Shown piece by piece: positions 24,706-33,680 of a DNA stretch of 42,093 nucleotides; the stretch's first letter is position 1; every line of letters starts with the position of its first letter. This stretch comes from Verrucomicrobiota bacterium. GTDB taxonomy: Bacteria; Verrucomicrobiota; Verrucomicrobiia; Limisphaerales; UBA9464. A program made the translations under genes and the position numbers. The notes beneath the pieces are model-generated. The model did not search any database, was not told the origin of the DNA, and saw only the letters and a program-made list of their open reading frames with translations. The stretch lies in contig JANYDN010000119.1 of the NCBI GenBank assembly GCA_025363585.1, forward strand, positions 1 to 42,093, written 5' to 3'.

Positions 24706-26390
24706 CACCACAGGCCACTCCCCCGGTTGCCCCGCACGTCGACCATGGCGGCCCGCCGGAAATCGTCCCGCAATTCCCAGTCGTTCGTGTCGAACTTCAA
24801 CCCGGCGGCGAGATGCAAGAAGCCGTGTTCCAGATCGATCCTTGATCGCTTGTTCACGCGGTACAAACCGTAGGCGCAGAGACCCAGCCAGGCCGCTATC
24901 CAGAAAAGGAGAACGCCGAAGGCCCCGGTCATCACCACCACGACGCACGGCAACAACCCGATCCAGCCCGGCGCCATGACGCGGAGGTACGCCGCGCGAA
25001 ACGCTTCGAGCGGTCCCTTTTCCAGCAGCGCGTGCCGCAACCCGGCGCGAATGAGCGTGTCGATGTCGAACAACAGGAACGCGGCGCCCACGCAGAGGGC
25101 CACCACGTACAGAAAGAAGCTGAACAGATCGGCCTGCAGCCCGGGAAATCCCATGCGGACGACCGGCATCACCTGCAGTCCCAGCACAACGCCCACGGGA
25201 AGCGCGTACTGCGTCCAGATCGCCGCGCGATGGCCGCGGATGATCTCGTCGCGGCCCTGCCCCGAAACCACCAACAGCTCGAGCGCGCCCGATTGACGGT
25301 CCTCGCTCATGCCGCGCGTCGCCCCGAGCGCGACGCTGACCTTCACGAATTGGTGGAGCGTCCAAAGCAGCCCGCAGTTCGCCACCAACGCGAAGTCGCG
25401 ACCGGTGCCGAGCCCTGGCGAAAACGAAGCGACAAACGTCGCCAGATCCGCCGCGACCAGCATCCAGAATACGAGGTGAAACGACGCCGGCAACGGGCGC
25501 ACCACGCGTTGGAACCACGCGTACGGCTGTCGCGCCAGCAACGCCGCCCAATGGTACTGGCGGTAACCCACCATTCCCCGGGCCTTCGCCCGCACCGCGT
25601 CCGCGGCCACGCCGGGCGACCGCACCACGCGTTCGCGCCAGCGCCCGACGACGATCGACGAAACGCCCAACGCCGTCGCGCCCATCGTCCACAGCCATCC
25701 CACCGAGCGTCCCCACCAAAGGCGCATCGCCGGATCCTGGAAGGAATCGGCGCGCGCCCACCGGAATGCCGCCACCGGGCTGAACTGCTGGAGCGCCCAG
25801 CCCGCGCCGCCCGGCGTCCGCCACCTCACCCAGCCCACCGCGTACGATGCCGAGAGCACGCCCAACACCAGCAAGGTGCCGAACACGGCGGTCCGGAAAT
25901 CGGGCGCCACCACCGACCAAAACAACCCGATCGAAAGCGAGAGGAACAACGTCGCGGCGATCGTCGCCACCAAACGCCCGAACTGCGCGCCGCTCACGCC
26001 GCCGAAAACAATCGGGACGGCGAGGAAGGGCACGACCGCCAGCACGCCGTGCGCGGCGCGCATCGAGTTGGAGGCGAGCTTGCCGAGCACGACGTCGTAT
26101 CCGCGGAGATCGGTGAGGAACAACAGGCCAAGGGTGCCGTCGCGCTTTTCGGAACCGACGGCGTCGGCCGTGTGGAGGATGCCCGCGATCATCGCGTAGC
26201 CGAACACCACGGCTCCCATGATCTGGAAGAGCACCGTGGCCAACGTCTGGGGTTGGGCGTGGATCGGCGTGGCGAGCAACACCGCGAACAGCGCGAGCCC
26301 CGCCAGCGCGGCGAGGAAACGCACCGCACCCATCGCCCCGGACCGGGCGATGACCAGCAATTCGCGATGGACCACCGGCAGGAAAAACAT
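24705..26390 (-). CDS. ABC-2-like permease, two-half type (paralogue 6)
   Basis: A 561-aa membrane protein, first permease after the ATPase gene. Half-1 motif EKRDGTLGLLFLTDLRGYD at about 80-98; half-2 motif SEDRQSGALELLVVSGQ. The linker contains QPYAWFQRVV. The N-terminus (MFFLPVVHRELL) is closest to paralogue 2 at 11894-13543, suggesting the two clusters share a recent duplication. It begins 27 bp after the ATPase stop. No strong ribosome-binding site is visible before the ATG. About 12 hydrophobic segments. Confidence 0.85.
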   Translation of the reverse strand: MFFLPVVHRELLVIARSGAMGAVRFLAALAGLALFAVLLATPIHAQPQTLATVLFQIMGAVVFGYAMIAGILHTADAVGSEKRDGTLGLLFLTDLRGYDVVLGKLASNSMRAAHGVLAVVPFLAVPIVFGGVSGAQFGRLVATIAATLFLSLSIGLFWSVVAPDFRTAVFGTLLVLGVLSASYAVGWVRWRTPGGAGWALQQFSPVAAFRWARADSFQDPAMRLWWGRSVGWLWTMGATALGVSSIVVGRWRERVVRSPGVAADAVRAKARGMVGYRQYHWAALLARQPYAWFQRVVRPLPASFHLVFWMLVAADLATFVASFSPGLGTGRDFALVANCGLLWTLHQFVKVSVALGATRGMSEDRQSGALELLVVSGQGRDEIIRGHRAAIWTQYALPVGVVLGLQVMPVVRMGFPGLQADLFSFFLYVVALCVGAAFLLFDIDTLIRAGLRHALLEKGPLEAFRAAYLRVMAPGWIGLLPCVVVVMTGAFGVLLFWIAAWLGLCAYGLYRVNKRSRIDLEHGFLHLAAGLKFDTNDWELRDDFRRAAMVDVRGNRGSGLW

Positions 26391-26417
26391 GGCCGGTCGG
26401 CCGGGCCCGCGCCCGGG

Positions 26418-27404
26418 CTATTGGGTTTCGCCCTTGGTCACCCGGAGGAACACTTCCTCGAGTCCGAGCTCGTCCTCGCGCAACTCGATCAGCCGCGCGC
26501 CGCCGCGGACCAGCGTCTCCGCGACCAGTCCGGCATCCGCCTGCGATTCCTCGATCACCACCTTGAGGCGTCCCTCGTCCTCGGTGACTTCCTGGATCTC
26601 GGGACGCGCGCGGAGCAACTCGATCGCCCGCGCGTTGTCGCCCGCCACCCGGACGCGAAACACGCGTCCCGCGTGGGCTTCCCCGCGCACGCCCTGCACG
26701 GGCCCGGAGTAGATGAGCCGGCCGCGCTCGATGATCGCGCACCGGTTGCAGAGGGTCTGCAACTCGCTGAGGATGTGCGAGCTGATGATGATGGTTTTCC
26801 CCATCCGCTGCAGTTCCTGCAGGATCGCCATCATCTCGATGCGCGCCCGCGGATCCAGGCCGGACGCCGGTTCGTCGAGGAGCAGCAACTGCGGGTCATG
26901 GATCAACACGCGGGCCAATCCGAGCCGCTGCTGCATGCCGCGACTCAATGCGCCGATCAACGCGCCCTTCTTCTCGCTCAATCCCACCAACTCCAAAACA
27001 TCGAGGACGGTCTTCTCGCGGACGTTCGCCGGGATCTTGTAACAGGCGCCGAAGAAATCGAGGTACTCGGTCACCTCCATGTCCTTGTACACGCCGAAGA
27101 AGTCCGGCATGTAGCCGATCAGGTGGCGCACGCGGTCCGCGTCCCGCACCACGTCCTGGCCGAGCACCTCGGCGCGGCCGCTCGACGGCGTGAGGAACGT
27201 CGCGAGGATCCGCAGGGTGGTGGTTTTGCCGGCGCCGTTCGACCCGATGAACCCGAACAAGTCGGCGCGGTTCACGGTGAGGTTGAGGTTCGCCAGCGCG
27301 GTCATGTTGCCGTAGACGCGGCTCAGTTCGTACGTCTGCACGGCCGGGATCGGCGGCGGCGCCGGGGCCTCGCGCGGCGCGAATTGAAGGGCGGAATCGC
27401 TCAT
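26418..27404 (-). CDS. ABC-2-type transporter ATP-binding protein
   Basis: A 328-aa ATPase, the only one in the operon. Seen: Walker A GSNGAGKTT at 54-62, signature LSRGMQQRLG from 153 (Arg for Gly, as often in ABC-2 export ATPases), Walker B LLLLDEPASGLD at 173-184, switch His200, and a C-terminal domain (about 230-328) typical of ABC-2/gliding-type ATPases. It would couple ATP hydrolysis to export through one or more of the four downstream permeases (24705, 23101, 21640, 19968), and possibly the pair at 10221-13543. It starts 17 bp after the stop of the large membrane protein. A long open frame continues upstream in the same phase but is a shadow of that gene. Confidence 0.92.
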   Translation of the reverse strand: MSDSALQFAPREAPAPPPIPAVQTYELSRVYGNMTALANLNLTVNRADLFGFIGSNGAGKTTTLRILATFLTPSSGRAEVLGQDVVRDADRVRHLIGYMPDFFGVYKDMEVTEYLDFFGACYKIPANVREKTVLDVLELVGLSEKKGALIGALSRGMQQRLGLARVLIHDPQLLLLDEPASGLDPRARIEMMAILQELQRMGKTIIISSHILSELQTLCNRCAIIERGRLIYSGPVQGVRGEAHAGRVFRVRVAGDNARAIELLRARPEIQEVTEDEGRLKVVIEESQADAGLVAETLVRGGARLIELREDELGLEEVFLRVTKGETQ

Positions 27405-27421
27405 GTTGAAAGGGATCGGGC

Positions 27422-29614
27422 TCAGGGTTGGGTGGGACGGACGCCCGGCACGACGAGCCGGAGCAAGGTGCCGCGCTGCTGGCGGAGCGCGGCGAATTGG
27501 TTCAGGGGCGGGATCAACGATTCGTTCGGCAGATAGGCCATCACGAGGGTGTCGCCGCGCTCCACCGCCGGGAGAAGGTCCAGCCCCGCGGGCCAAACCA
27601 GATCGCGGCCGTTTCCGCCCGCGCCCGTCGAGACCCGGGACGCCAGCGACATCGCGGCGGCACCGCCCGCCCAGTCGTCGATGTGCTCGCCGCCCCCGCC
27701 GCCGAAAACGTCGTTGCGTTGGTTGGCCGCCGATTGCACCTGCGACTGCCACCCGTGCGCCCAATCGACCGCGCTCTCCTTCGCGCCGGACTCGAGGTCC
27801 ACGCGGACGCTCCCGTTCGCCGGGATCGAATCCACCCGACGGATGGATCCGCGGTCGAAAACCATGACGTTGGTCATGGCGATCTGGCGGTAGTTGGCGA
27901 TCGAAAGGTAATTTCCCTCGCGGCGCGCCTGCAACGGTGCCGCCCCGGTGTCCTGCCAGTCGCTGACGTCCATCTGCGAGGTCCAGACGGGGACGTACAC
28001 GTCCGCCTCCACGCCCTTCGCGCGGCGGCGCACCGAGAGATGCCCGGTGTCGTTTTGGTTTCCCCACAGGCCCTGGAACTCCGACCGCAACGTCGACGAG
28101 GCGAGGTCGCACGCCACGCGGTAGGTCTCGTTGGCCGGCGAATACAGGCTGGTGTAGGTCCGGCCGCGGAGGACGGCCTCGCCGGAACGCGGGAGGATGT
28201 CGACGACGTGCAACTCGTTCCATTCGCTGCTGCCCGCGCGCAACCGGAAGCCGATGTAGTAGATCAGCAGCGAGAACAGCGCGACGTACGCGGGAAACGT
28301 GATCCACGTCAGCATCGGGCGCTTGATCCGCTTCAACCACCATTGATCCAGCGGGCCGATCACCACGAGGTACACGACCAGCAGGACCAACAGCACGCCC
28401 ACCGGGAGCTTCCTTACCTGCCGGGTCTCGATCATCGATCCGAAAACCGCGTCGGCGCTCTTGCCGCCCCACGCGTTGTAGTCGCCCGGGCGCAGCAACT
28501 CGCGCGGCACGCCCGCGACGCGCGCCCAGAACCACGGGCGATTCTTCCAGCTCTTGACCGGGTCGCGCTCCGGATTGAAGGCCATCACCGTGACGAGCCC
28601 GCGTCCGCGCGGACCGGTGACCACGAGGGGAAGGTTTCCTGTCGAGACCAAGGCCTTGCCGCCGCGCGGGGTCAATTCCACCAGCGGGAGAGTGGCGTGG
28701 TCGAACGCCGCGTCCGCCGGCAAGTCGGCGAGGGGATCCTGCTCGTTCGCGGTGCCGTTGCGGCGCGACACCGAGAGCGGCGGCGGTTGGTAGACGTATT
28801 GGAACTCGCCGCGGCCCGGCCCGGCGCTCTGGAGCAACCACCGGTGGAGTTCGCCGTTCAACGGCCGGTTCGAAAGGCCGCCGACCGTTGCCGGCAACGC
28901 ATCCTTCAACCACGCCGTCGCCGACACGTCCGACGGCTGGTCGATCGCCACGATCAGGTGCCCGCCCGCGTGGACCCACGCCAGCAGGGCCTCGACCTGC
29001 GGGTCCTTGAGATCGAGAGCGCGCGTGGTGTTGAGATAGATCGCGTTGAGTCCCTCGAGGGCGATCGGGTTTTCCGGAAAACTCTCGAGGCGCTGGCCCA
29101 GATCCAGGCGCACCGCGCGCGGTTGCAGTTCGTTCAGGTTCTGTTTGTTCCCGACGTCGGGGAACGTGGGCATTCCCGCGAACGAGGACGGGGCGCCGGC
29201 CAGAAGGAATCCTTCCCAGGCCACCTGCGACAACCGCAACCCGGTGTTCTCGGCGACCACCCTGCCCTTGGAATCGAGCAGCCGCGTGTCGAGCTGCAGG
29301 AATCCCTGCGACGACGAGAAGCACGGAATCACCACGCGCTTGCGGGTGTTCGTGGGCAATTCCAGCGCATGGCTCACCGACCCGCCGCCGAGTTGGCCCG
29401 CCGTGACCTGGATGATCGCGTCGAACCCGGGACCGTCGTTGAAAATCTCGAAGGTGACCGGATACCAACCGCCCGAGCGCACGACGGAATCGTAGCCGGG
29501 GAAAGCGTCGAACTGGACCTTGGCGGATGCCGCGGGGAGGACCCAAAGGAGAAGGGCCAAGGCCAGAAGCCTCGGGAAGGTCGCGGGGGCGTCTGGACGG
29601 GTTTCCGGGGTCAT
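27422..29614 (-). CDS. Membrane protein with GATase-like periplasmic domain
   Basis: A 730-aa protein, first gene of the four-permease operon. Signal peptide or anchor at 12-31, a beta-rich N-terminal domain (about 33-180), a Rossmann-like segment (about 188-224, GLNAIYLNTTRALDLKDPQV, then WVHAGGHLIVAI) typical of the GATase1-like/DUF4350 proteins found beside ABC-2 systems, two transmembrane helices (403-421, 435-456), and a large C-terminal region (457-730) with beta-rich and Gly-rich stretches. The ATG at 29614 is used; a TTG at 29620 would add two residues. It may be the extracytoplasmic partner that handles or senses the exported substrate. Related arrangements exist in gliding-type and Bacteroidetes transporters (GldA/F/G), but the match here is by architecture only. 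Confidence 0.75.
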   Translation of the reverse strand: MTPETRPDAPATFPRLLALALLLWVLPAASAKVQFDAFPGYDSVVRSGGWYPVTFEIFNDGPGFDAIIQVTAGQLGGGSVSHALELPTNTRKRVVIPCFSSSQGFLQLDTRLLDSKGRVVAENTGLRLSQVAWEGFLLAGAPSSFAGMPTFPDVGNKQNLNELQPRAVRLDLGQRLESFPENPIALEGLNAIYLNTTRALDLKDPQVEALLAWVHAGGHLIVAIDQPSDVSATAWLKDALPATVGGLSNRPLNGELHRWLLQSAGPGRGEFQYVYQPPPLSVSRRNGTANEQDPLADLPADAAFDHATLPLVELTPRGGKALVSTGNLPLVVTGPRGRGLVTVMAFNPERDPVKSWKNRPWFWARVAGVPRELLRPGDYNAWGGKSADAVFGSMIETRQVRKLPVGVLLVLLVVYLVVIGPLDQWWLKRIKRPMLTWITFPAYVALFSLLIYYIGFRLRAGSSEWNELHVVDILPRSGEAVLRGRTYTSLYSPANETYRVACDLASSTLRSEFQGLWGNQNDTGHLSVRRRAKGVEADVYVPVWTSQMDVSDWQDTGAAPLQARREGNYLSIANYRQIAMTNVMVFDRGSIRRVDSIPANGSVRVDLESGAKESAVDWAHGWQSQVQSAANQRNDVFGGGGGEHIDDWAGGAAAMSLASRVSTGAGGNGRDLVWPAGLDLLPAVERGDTLVMAYLPNESLIPPLNQFAALRQQRGTLLRLVVPGVRPTQP

Positions 29615-29763
29615 GGGCAAGCGCAGGGCGGTCTTGTAGTCGGGACGCGGGACCGCGGCAACGGCGAACTCTCCGGCGGCTGGATGAAACGGGGCATTCG
29701 GTTCACGGGACGGCGTTTGGACCGCGGCGCGCCGGGTTCCGTTCCGGAATAGTTTCCCCGGGT

Positions 29764-29929
29764 CGGAACGATTCGTTCGGAAAACGGGAACCTATCACGC
29801 CAATGCGGACCAAGGCCGGCCAAAACCCCATCAAGGGGGAGTGGGACACTTCGGCGGTCTTTGCCCCCTTGGATGCACTGGGTCCGCCTGGGCGTGAAAT
29901 ATTTTCCATTCCGCGACCGCATCGTTCCG
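29764..29929. mobile_element. MITE-like palindromic element, copy C
   Basis: A 166-bp element with ends CGGAACGAT (29764-29772) and ATCGTTCCG (29921-29929), perfect 9-bp inverted repeats. Inner TCACGCC/GGCGTGA arms and the core GGCGGTCTTTGCCCCCTTGG near 29855 match copies A and B. Outer sequence is reverse-complementary to copy B, so the two lie in opposite orientation. It is in the gap between divergent operons. Confidence 0.7.
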
Positions 29930-29949
29930 GCGCGGAACCCGTCCCCGGT

Positions 29950-29989
29950 TCAAACAGTTGTTTGACATTTCAAACAACTGTTTTACAAA
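29950..29989 (+). promoter_or_regulatory. tetR promoter with two TetR-type operators
   Basis: Two palindromes TCAAACAnnTGTTTGA occur in tandem: 29950-29965 is perfect; 29970-29985 has one mismatch in its right half. Together they form a perfect longer palindrome (29952-29965 against 29970-29983). A -35 like TTGACA (29962-29967) and a -10 like TACAAA (29984-29989), 16 bp apart, overlap both operators, so bound regulator would block RNA polymerase. The tetR ATG is at 30001, leaving a very short leader. Confidence 0.75.
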
Positions 29990-30000
29990 TCCGGCGCGCG

Positions 30001-30702
30001 ATGCGAAGGCAGGCCGTCCAACGAACGAAGGAATCCGGGCCCGGTGGCCCCCGGGGTCCCGTCGCCACGCGCGCCCAGCTTCTCGACGCCGCGGCGGTCG
30101 TCTTCGCGTCCCGCGGTTTCCACGACGCCACGGTGCGCGAGATCTGCCGCGCGGCCGGCGCGAACGTCGCCGCGGTGAGCTATCATTTCGGGGACAAGGG
30201 GCGCCTTTACTCCGCCGTGCTGCGCGAGACCGGCCGCCGTGCCGCCCTGATCGCGGCCCCTGTGCGCGACGCGGCCCCCGCGAATCCCCCCGCCAAACGC
30301 CTCGGGGCGTTCGTGCGTTCGATGCTCTCGATGATCCTCGCGGAGGGTCCCGCCTCCCTCCACGGCCAGATCCTCGCCCGCGAGATGATCGATCCCACCG
30401 CGGCGCTCGACCAAGTGGTCGCGGAATTCATGCGGCCGCAGGCCGAACACCTGCAGGGCGTGGTCCGCGAGCTGGTCGGGCCCAAGGTTCCCGCGGCCGA
30501 CGTGCGGCGGCTCGCCCTCAGCGTCGTGAGCCAGATCCTCTTCTACAAACATTGCCGCCCGGTGCTCGAGCGGCTCTACCCCGGCGAATGTCCCGGTGCC
30601 GCCCAACTCGACGAACTGACGCGCCACATCACCGCGTTTTCCCTCGCCGCCCTCCGCGGCCTCGCCCGGCCCGGATCGAAACGACGCGCCCTCGAGCCCT
30701 GA
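30001..30702 (+). CDS. TetR family transcriptional regulator
   Basis: A 233-aa TetR-type repressor. The N-terminal helix-turn-helix is at about 22-72 (LLDAAAVVFASRGF, VREICRAAG, VAAVSYHFGDKGRLY). The C-terminal ligand domain has the layout of CerR/YbiH-type repressors of efflux pumps, by similarity in length and position only. It probably controls itself and the ABC-type efflux genes downstream, using the two palindromes at 29950-29985. There is no visible ribosome-binding site in front of the ATG, and the predicted transcription start is only a few bases upstream, so translation may be leaderless or the real start may be a later codon. The permease gene begins 29 bp after its stop. Confidence 0.88.
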   Translation: MRRQAVQRTKESGPGGPRGPVATRAQLLDAAAVVFASRGFHDATVREICRAAGANVAAVSYHFGDKGRLYSAVLRETGRRAALIAAPVRDAAPANPPAKRLGAFVRSMLSMILAEGPASLHGQILAREMIDPTAALDQVVAEFMRPQAEHLQGVVRELVGPKVPAADVRRLALSVVSQILFYKHCRPVLERLYPGECPGAAQLDELTRHITAFSLAALRGLARPGSKRRALEP

Positions 30703-30731
30703 CCCCGGTCGCCGCACCTCATTTTCACGCC

Positions 30732-31871
30732 ATGTACCGCCTTGCCCTTCTCATGCTGCTCGGGGATCGCTCGAAATACCTGATGCTCGTCGGCGGCCTG
30801 ACGTTCTCGGCGTTGCTGATGACCCAGCAGACCGCGGTCTTCCAAGGCCTGCTGTCGTGGACCACCAGCCACCTCCGCAACATGCGCGCCTCGGTCTGGG
30901 TCGTTGAGGCACGCGTCGAGCAGGTCAACGAGACCAAGGCGCTGCGCGACACCGACGTGAACCGCGTGCGTTCGGTGCGCGGCGTCGACTACGCCGTCCC
31001 CATGTTCCAGGGAGTGCTCAAGGCCCGTGCGTCGGATGGATCGGACAAACAAATCCAACTGATCGGACTTCATGGCGGCAGTCTCGTCGGACGTCCGCCG
31101 GTCGTCCTGCGCGGCCGTCTCGAGGACCTTCGGCTCGCCAACACCGTCGTGCTCGACGAGGTCTCGGCGGAACGCCTCGCCGCCGGACGCGGGCGCCCGC
31201 TCGACATCGGTGATTCCTTCGAGATCAACGACCGCGAGGCGCGCGTCGTCGCCATCTGCCGCACCGAACGGCATTTCTTCGGCTATCCGTACGTCTTCTG
31301 CAGCTACGACCAGGCGCTGCAGTTCGCGCCGCGCCAACGCAAGATGCTGTCGATGATCCTCGCGGAGCCGAAGCCGGGCATCACCCCGGAAAAGATCGCG
31401 GAGTCGATACGGCGGGAGACCGGGCTCAACGCGTACACGACCCCGGAGTTCGAGCGCGCCACCAACGCGTGGATTTGGAAGAACACCGGGATTCCCGCGA
31501 GCTTCATGACGACGATCATCCTCGGTTTCGTCGTCGGGGTGGCCATAGCGGGGCAAACCTTCTACTCGTTCGTCCTCGAGAATCTCCGACATCTCGGCGC
31601 GCTCAAGGCCATGGGCGCGAGCAACCGCCTGCTCTCGGGCATGCTGATGTTCCAGGCGCTCACCGTCGGGTTGATCGGATACGGCATCGGCCTCGGGCTC
31701 ACCGCCGTGTTCGGCCTCGCGGTCCTGCCGATCGGCCAGCCGCCGTTCCTTCTCCAGCCGTCGTCGATGGTCCGCACGCTCGTCGCGATCCTCATCATCT
31801 GCACCCTCGCCGCGCTTTTCGGGATACGGAAGGTCGCCAAACTCGAACCCGCCGTCGTCTTCCGCGGCTGA
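30732..31871 (+). CDS. DevC-like ABC transporter permease
   Basis: A 379-aa FtsX/MacB-type permease, shaped like DevC of the DevBCA exporters: one N-terminal helix (about 16-33), a periplasmic region (about 40-250), then three helices (about 258-280, 300-330, 345-365) with the coupling segment ENLRHLGALKAMGASNR between helices 2 and 3. It would pair with the ATPase that starts 5 bp after its stop, the HlyD-type adaptor and the TolC-type channel. Together they form a tripartite efflux or export machine. Substrate unknown. Confidence 0.88.
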   Translation: MYRLALLMLLGDRSKYLMLVGGLTFSALLMTQQTAVFQGLLSWTTSHLRNMRASVWVVEARVEQVNETKALRDTDVNRVRSVRGVDYAVPMFQGVLKARASDGSDKQIQLIGLHGGSLVGRPPVVLRGRLEDLRLANTVVLDEVSAERLAAGRGRPLDIGDSFEINDREARVVAICRTERHFFGYPYVFCSYDQALQFAPRQRKMLSMILAEPKPGITPEKIAESIRRETGLNAYTTPEFERATNAWIWKNTGIPASFMTTIILGFVVGVAIAGQTFYSFVLENLRHLGALKAMGASNRLLSGMLMFQALTVGLIGYGIGLGLTAVFGLAVLPIGQPPFLLQPSSMVRTLVAILIICTLAALFGIRKVAKLEPAVVFRG

Positions 31872-31876
31872 TTCCC

Positions 31877-32638
<762 letters not shown>

Positions 32639-32668
32639 CCCCGATCCACCCCAACCGACCGTCCCGAC

Positions 32669-33643
32669 ATGTTGTTCAAGAAAGTCTCCTTCTACCTCGC
32701 GCTCGCAGGTGTCGCCGCCGCGCTGTTGCTGGTGCGGCGCCAGGGCGCGCACCCGCCCGATCCCGGACCGCTCTCGCAGCCCGCGCGCTCGCCGTACGGC
32801 GACACCGTCGCCGCCACCGGGCTCATCGAGGCCTCGCGCGAGAACGTGAAGATCGCCGCGCCGAAAGCCGGGCTCGTGACGGCCGTCCATGTAGCCGTCG
32901 ACGCGGAGGTGAAGGCCGGCACCCCGCTCTTCCAGATCGACGACCGCGAGGCGACGGCGCGCATCGCCACGATGGAAGCCCAGTTGAAATCGATCCAGGC
33001 GCAGCTCGGCGTCGAAAAAAACCTCGTCGACGACTGGAGCGACCAAGTCTCGCGTTTCGCGCGGCTCGAACGCGAGAAGGTGGCGACCGAGGACGATCTC
33101 AAGCGCCGCCAATTCTCGCTCGCGGGCGCCAAGGCCCGGCAGGACGCGACGCTCGCGATGATCGAGGCAAACCGCGCCCAACTCGGGCAGGCCCGCACGG
33201 AGCTCTCCGTGCTCACCGTCCGGGCGCCCCGCGATGGCCGCCTCCTGCAGGTCAACGTCCGTGCCGGGGAATTCGCGCCGGCCGCCGTCTCGACCGACCC
33301 GCTGATGCTCCTCGGGGACGTCGACAAGCTCCAGATCCGCGCCGAGGTGGACGAGCAGAACGCGTTGTACGTCGGGCCGGGCCAACCCGCCGAGGCGACC
33401 TTGAAGGGCCACGCGGACCTCAAGATCCCGCTCGTGTTCGTGCGCATCGAGCCCTACGTCGTCCCCAAGCGCAGCCTGACCGGCGACAGCCTGGAACGCG
33501 TGGACACGCGCGTGCTCCAGGTCATCTACGAATTCAATCGACCCTCTTTCCCGGTATACGTCGGCCAGCAGGTCGACGTCTTCATCCGGCGCCCCGCCGG
33601 CAATGCCGCTCCCGCCCCCGACAAGACACAAAAGTCGACTTGA
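32669..33643 (+). CDS. HlyD-family periplasmic adaptor
   Basis: A 324-aa adaptor (membrane fusion protein). It has an N-terminal transmembrane anchor (about 8-22), a lipoyl/barrel-sandwich region (about 50-95, GLIEASRENVKIAAPKAGLV), an alpha-helical hairpin (about 95-170), the second lipoyl half with VRAPRDGRLLQVNVRAGEF, and a C-terminal beta domain ending near 315. It is expected to bridge the inner-membrane permease and the TolC-like channel. Starts 30 bp after the ATPase gene. Confidence 0.92.
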   Translation: MLFKKVSFYLALAGVAAALLLVRRQGAHPPDPGPLSQPARSPYGDTVAATGLIEASRENVKIAAPKAGLVTAVHVAVDAEVKAGTPLFQIDDREATARIATMEAQLKSIQAQLGVEKNLVDDWSDQVSRFARLEREKVATEDDLKRRQFSLAGAKARQDATLAMIEANRAQLGQARTELSVLTVRAPRDGRLLQVNVRAGEFAPAAVSTDPLMLLGDVDKLQIRAEVDEQNALYVGPGQPAEATLKGHADLKIPLVFVRIEPYVVPKRSLTGDSLERVDTRVLQVIYEFNRPSFPVYVGQQVDVFIRRPAGNAAPAPDKTQKST

Positions 33644-33680
33644 TCCCTCGATCAACCAACGCAATTTCCCAACCCGCGAC

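Noticed and set aside
26418-29546. Minus-strand frame extending the ATPase gene far upstream
   Set aside because: Residues before the MSDSALQF start overlap the 730-aa protein gene in another phase and show no motif; the ATPase begins at 27404.
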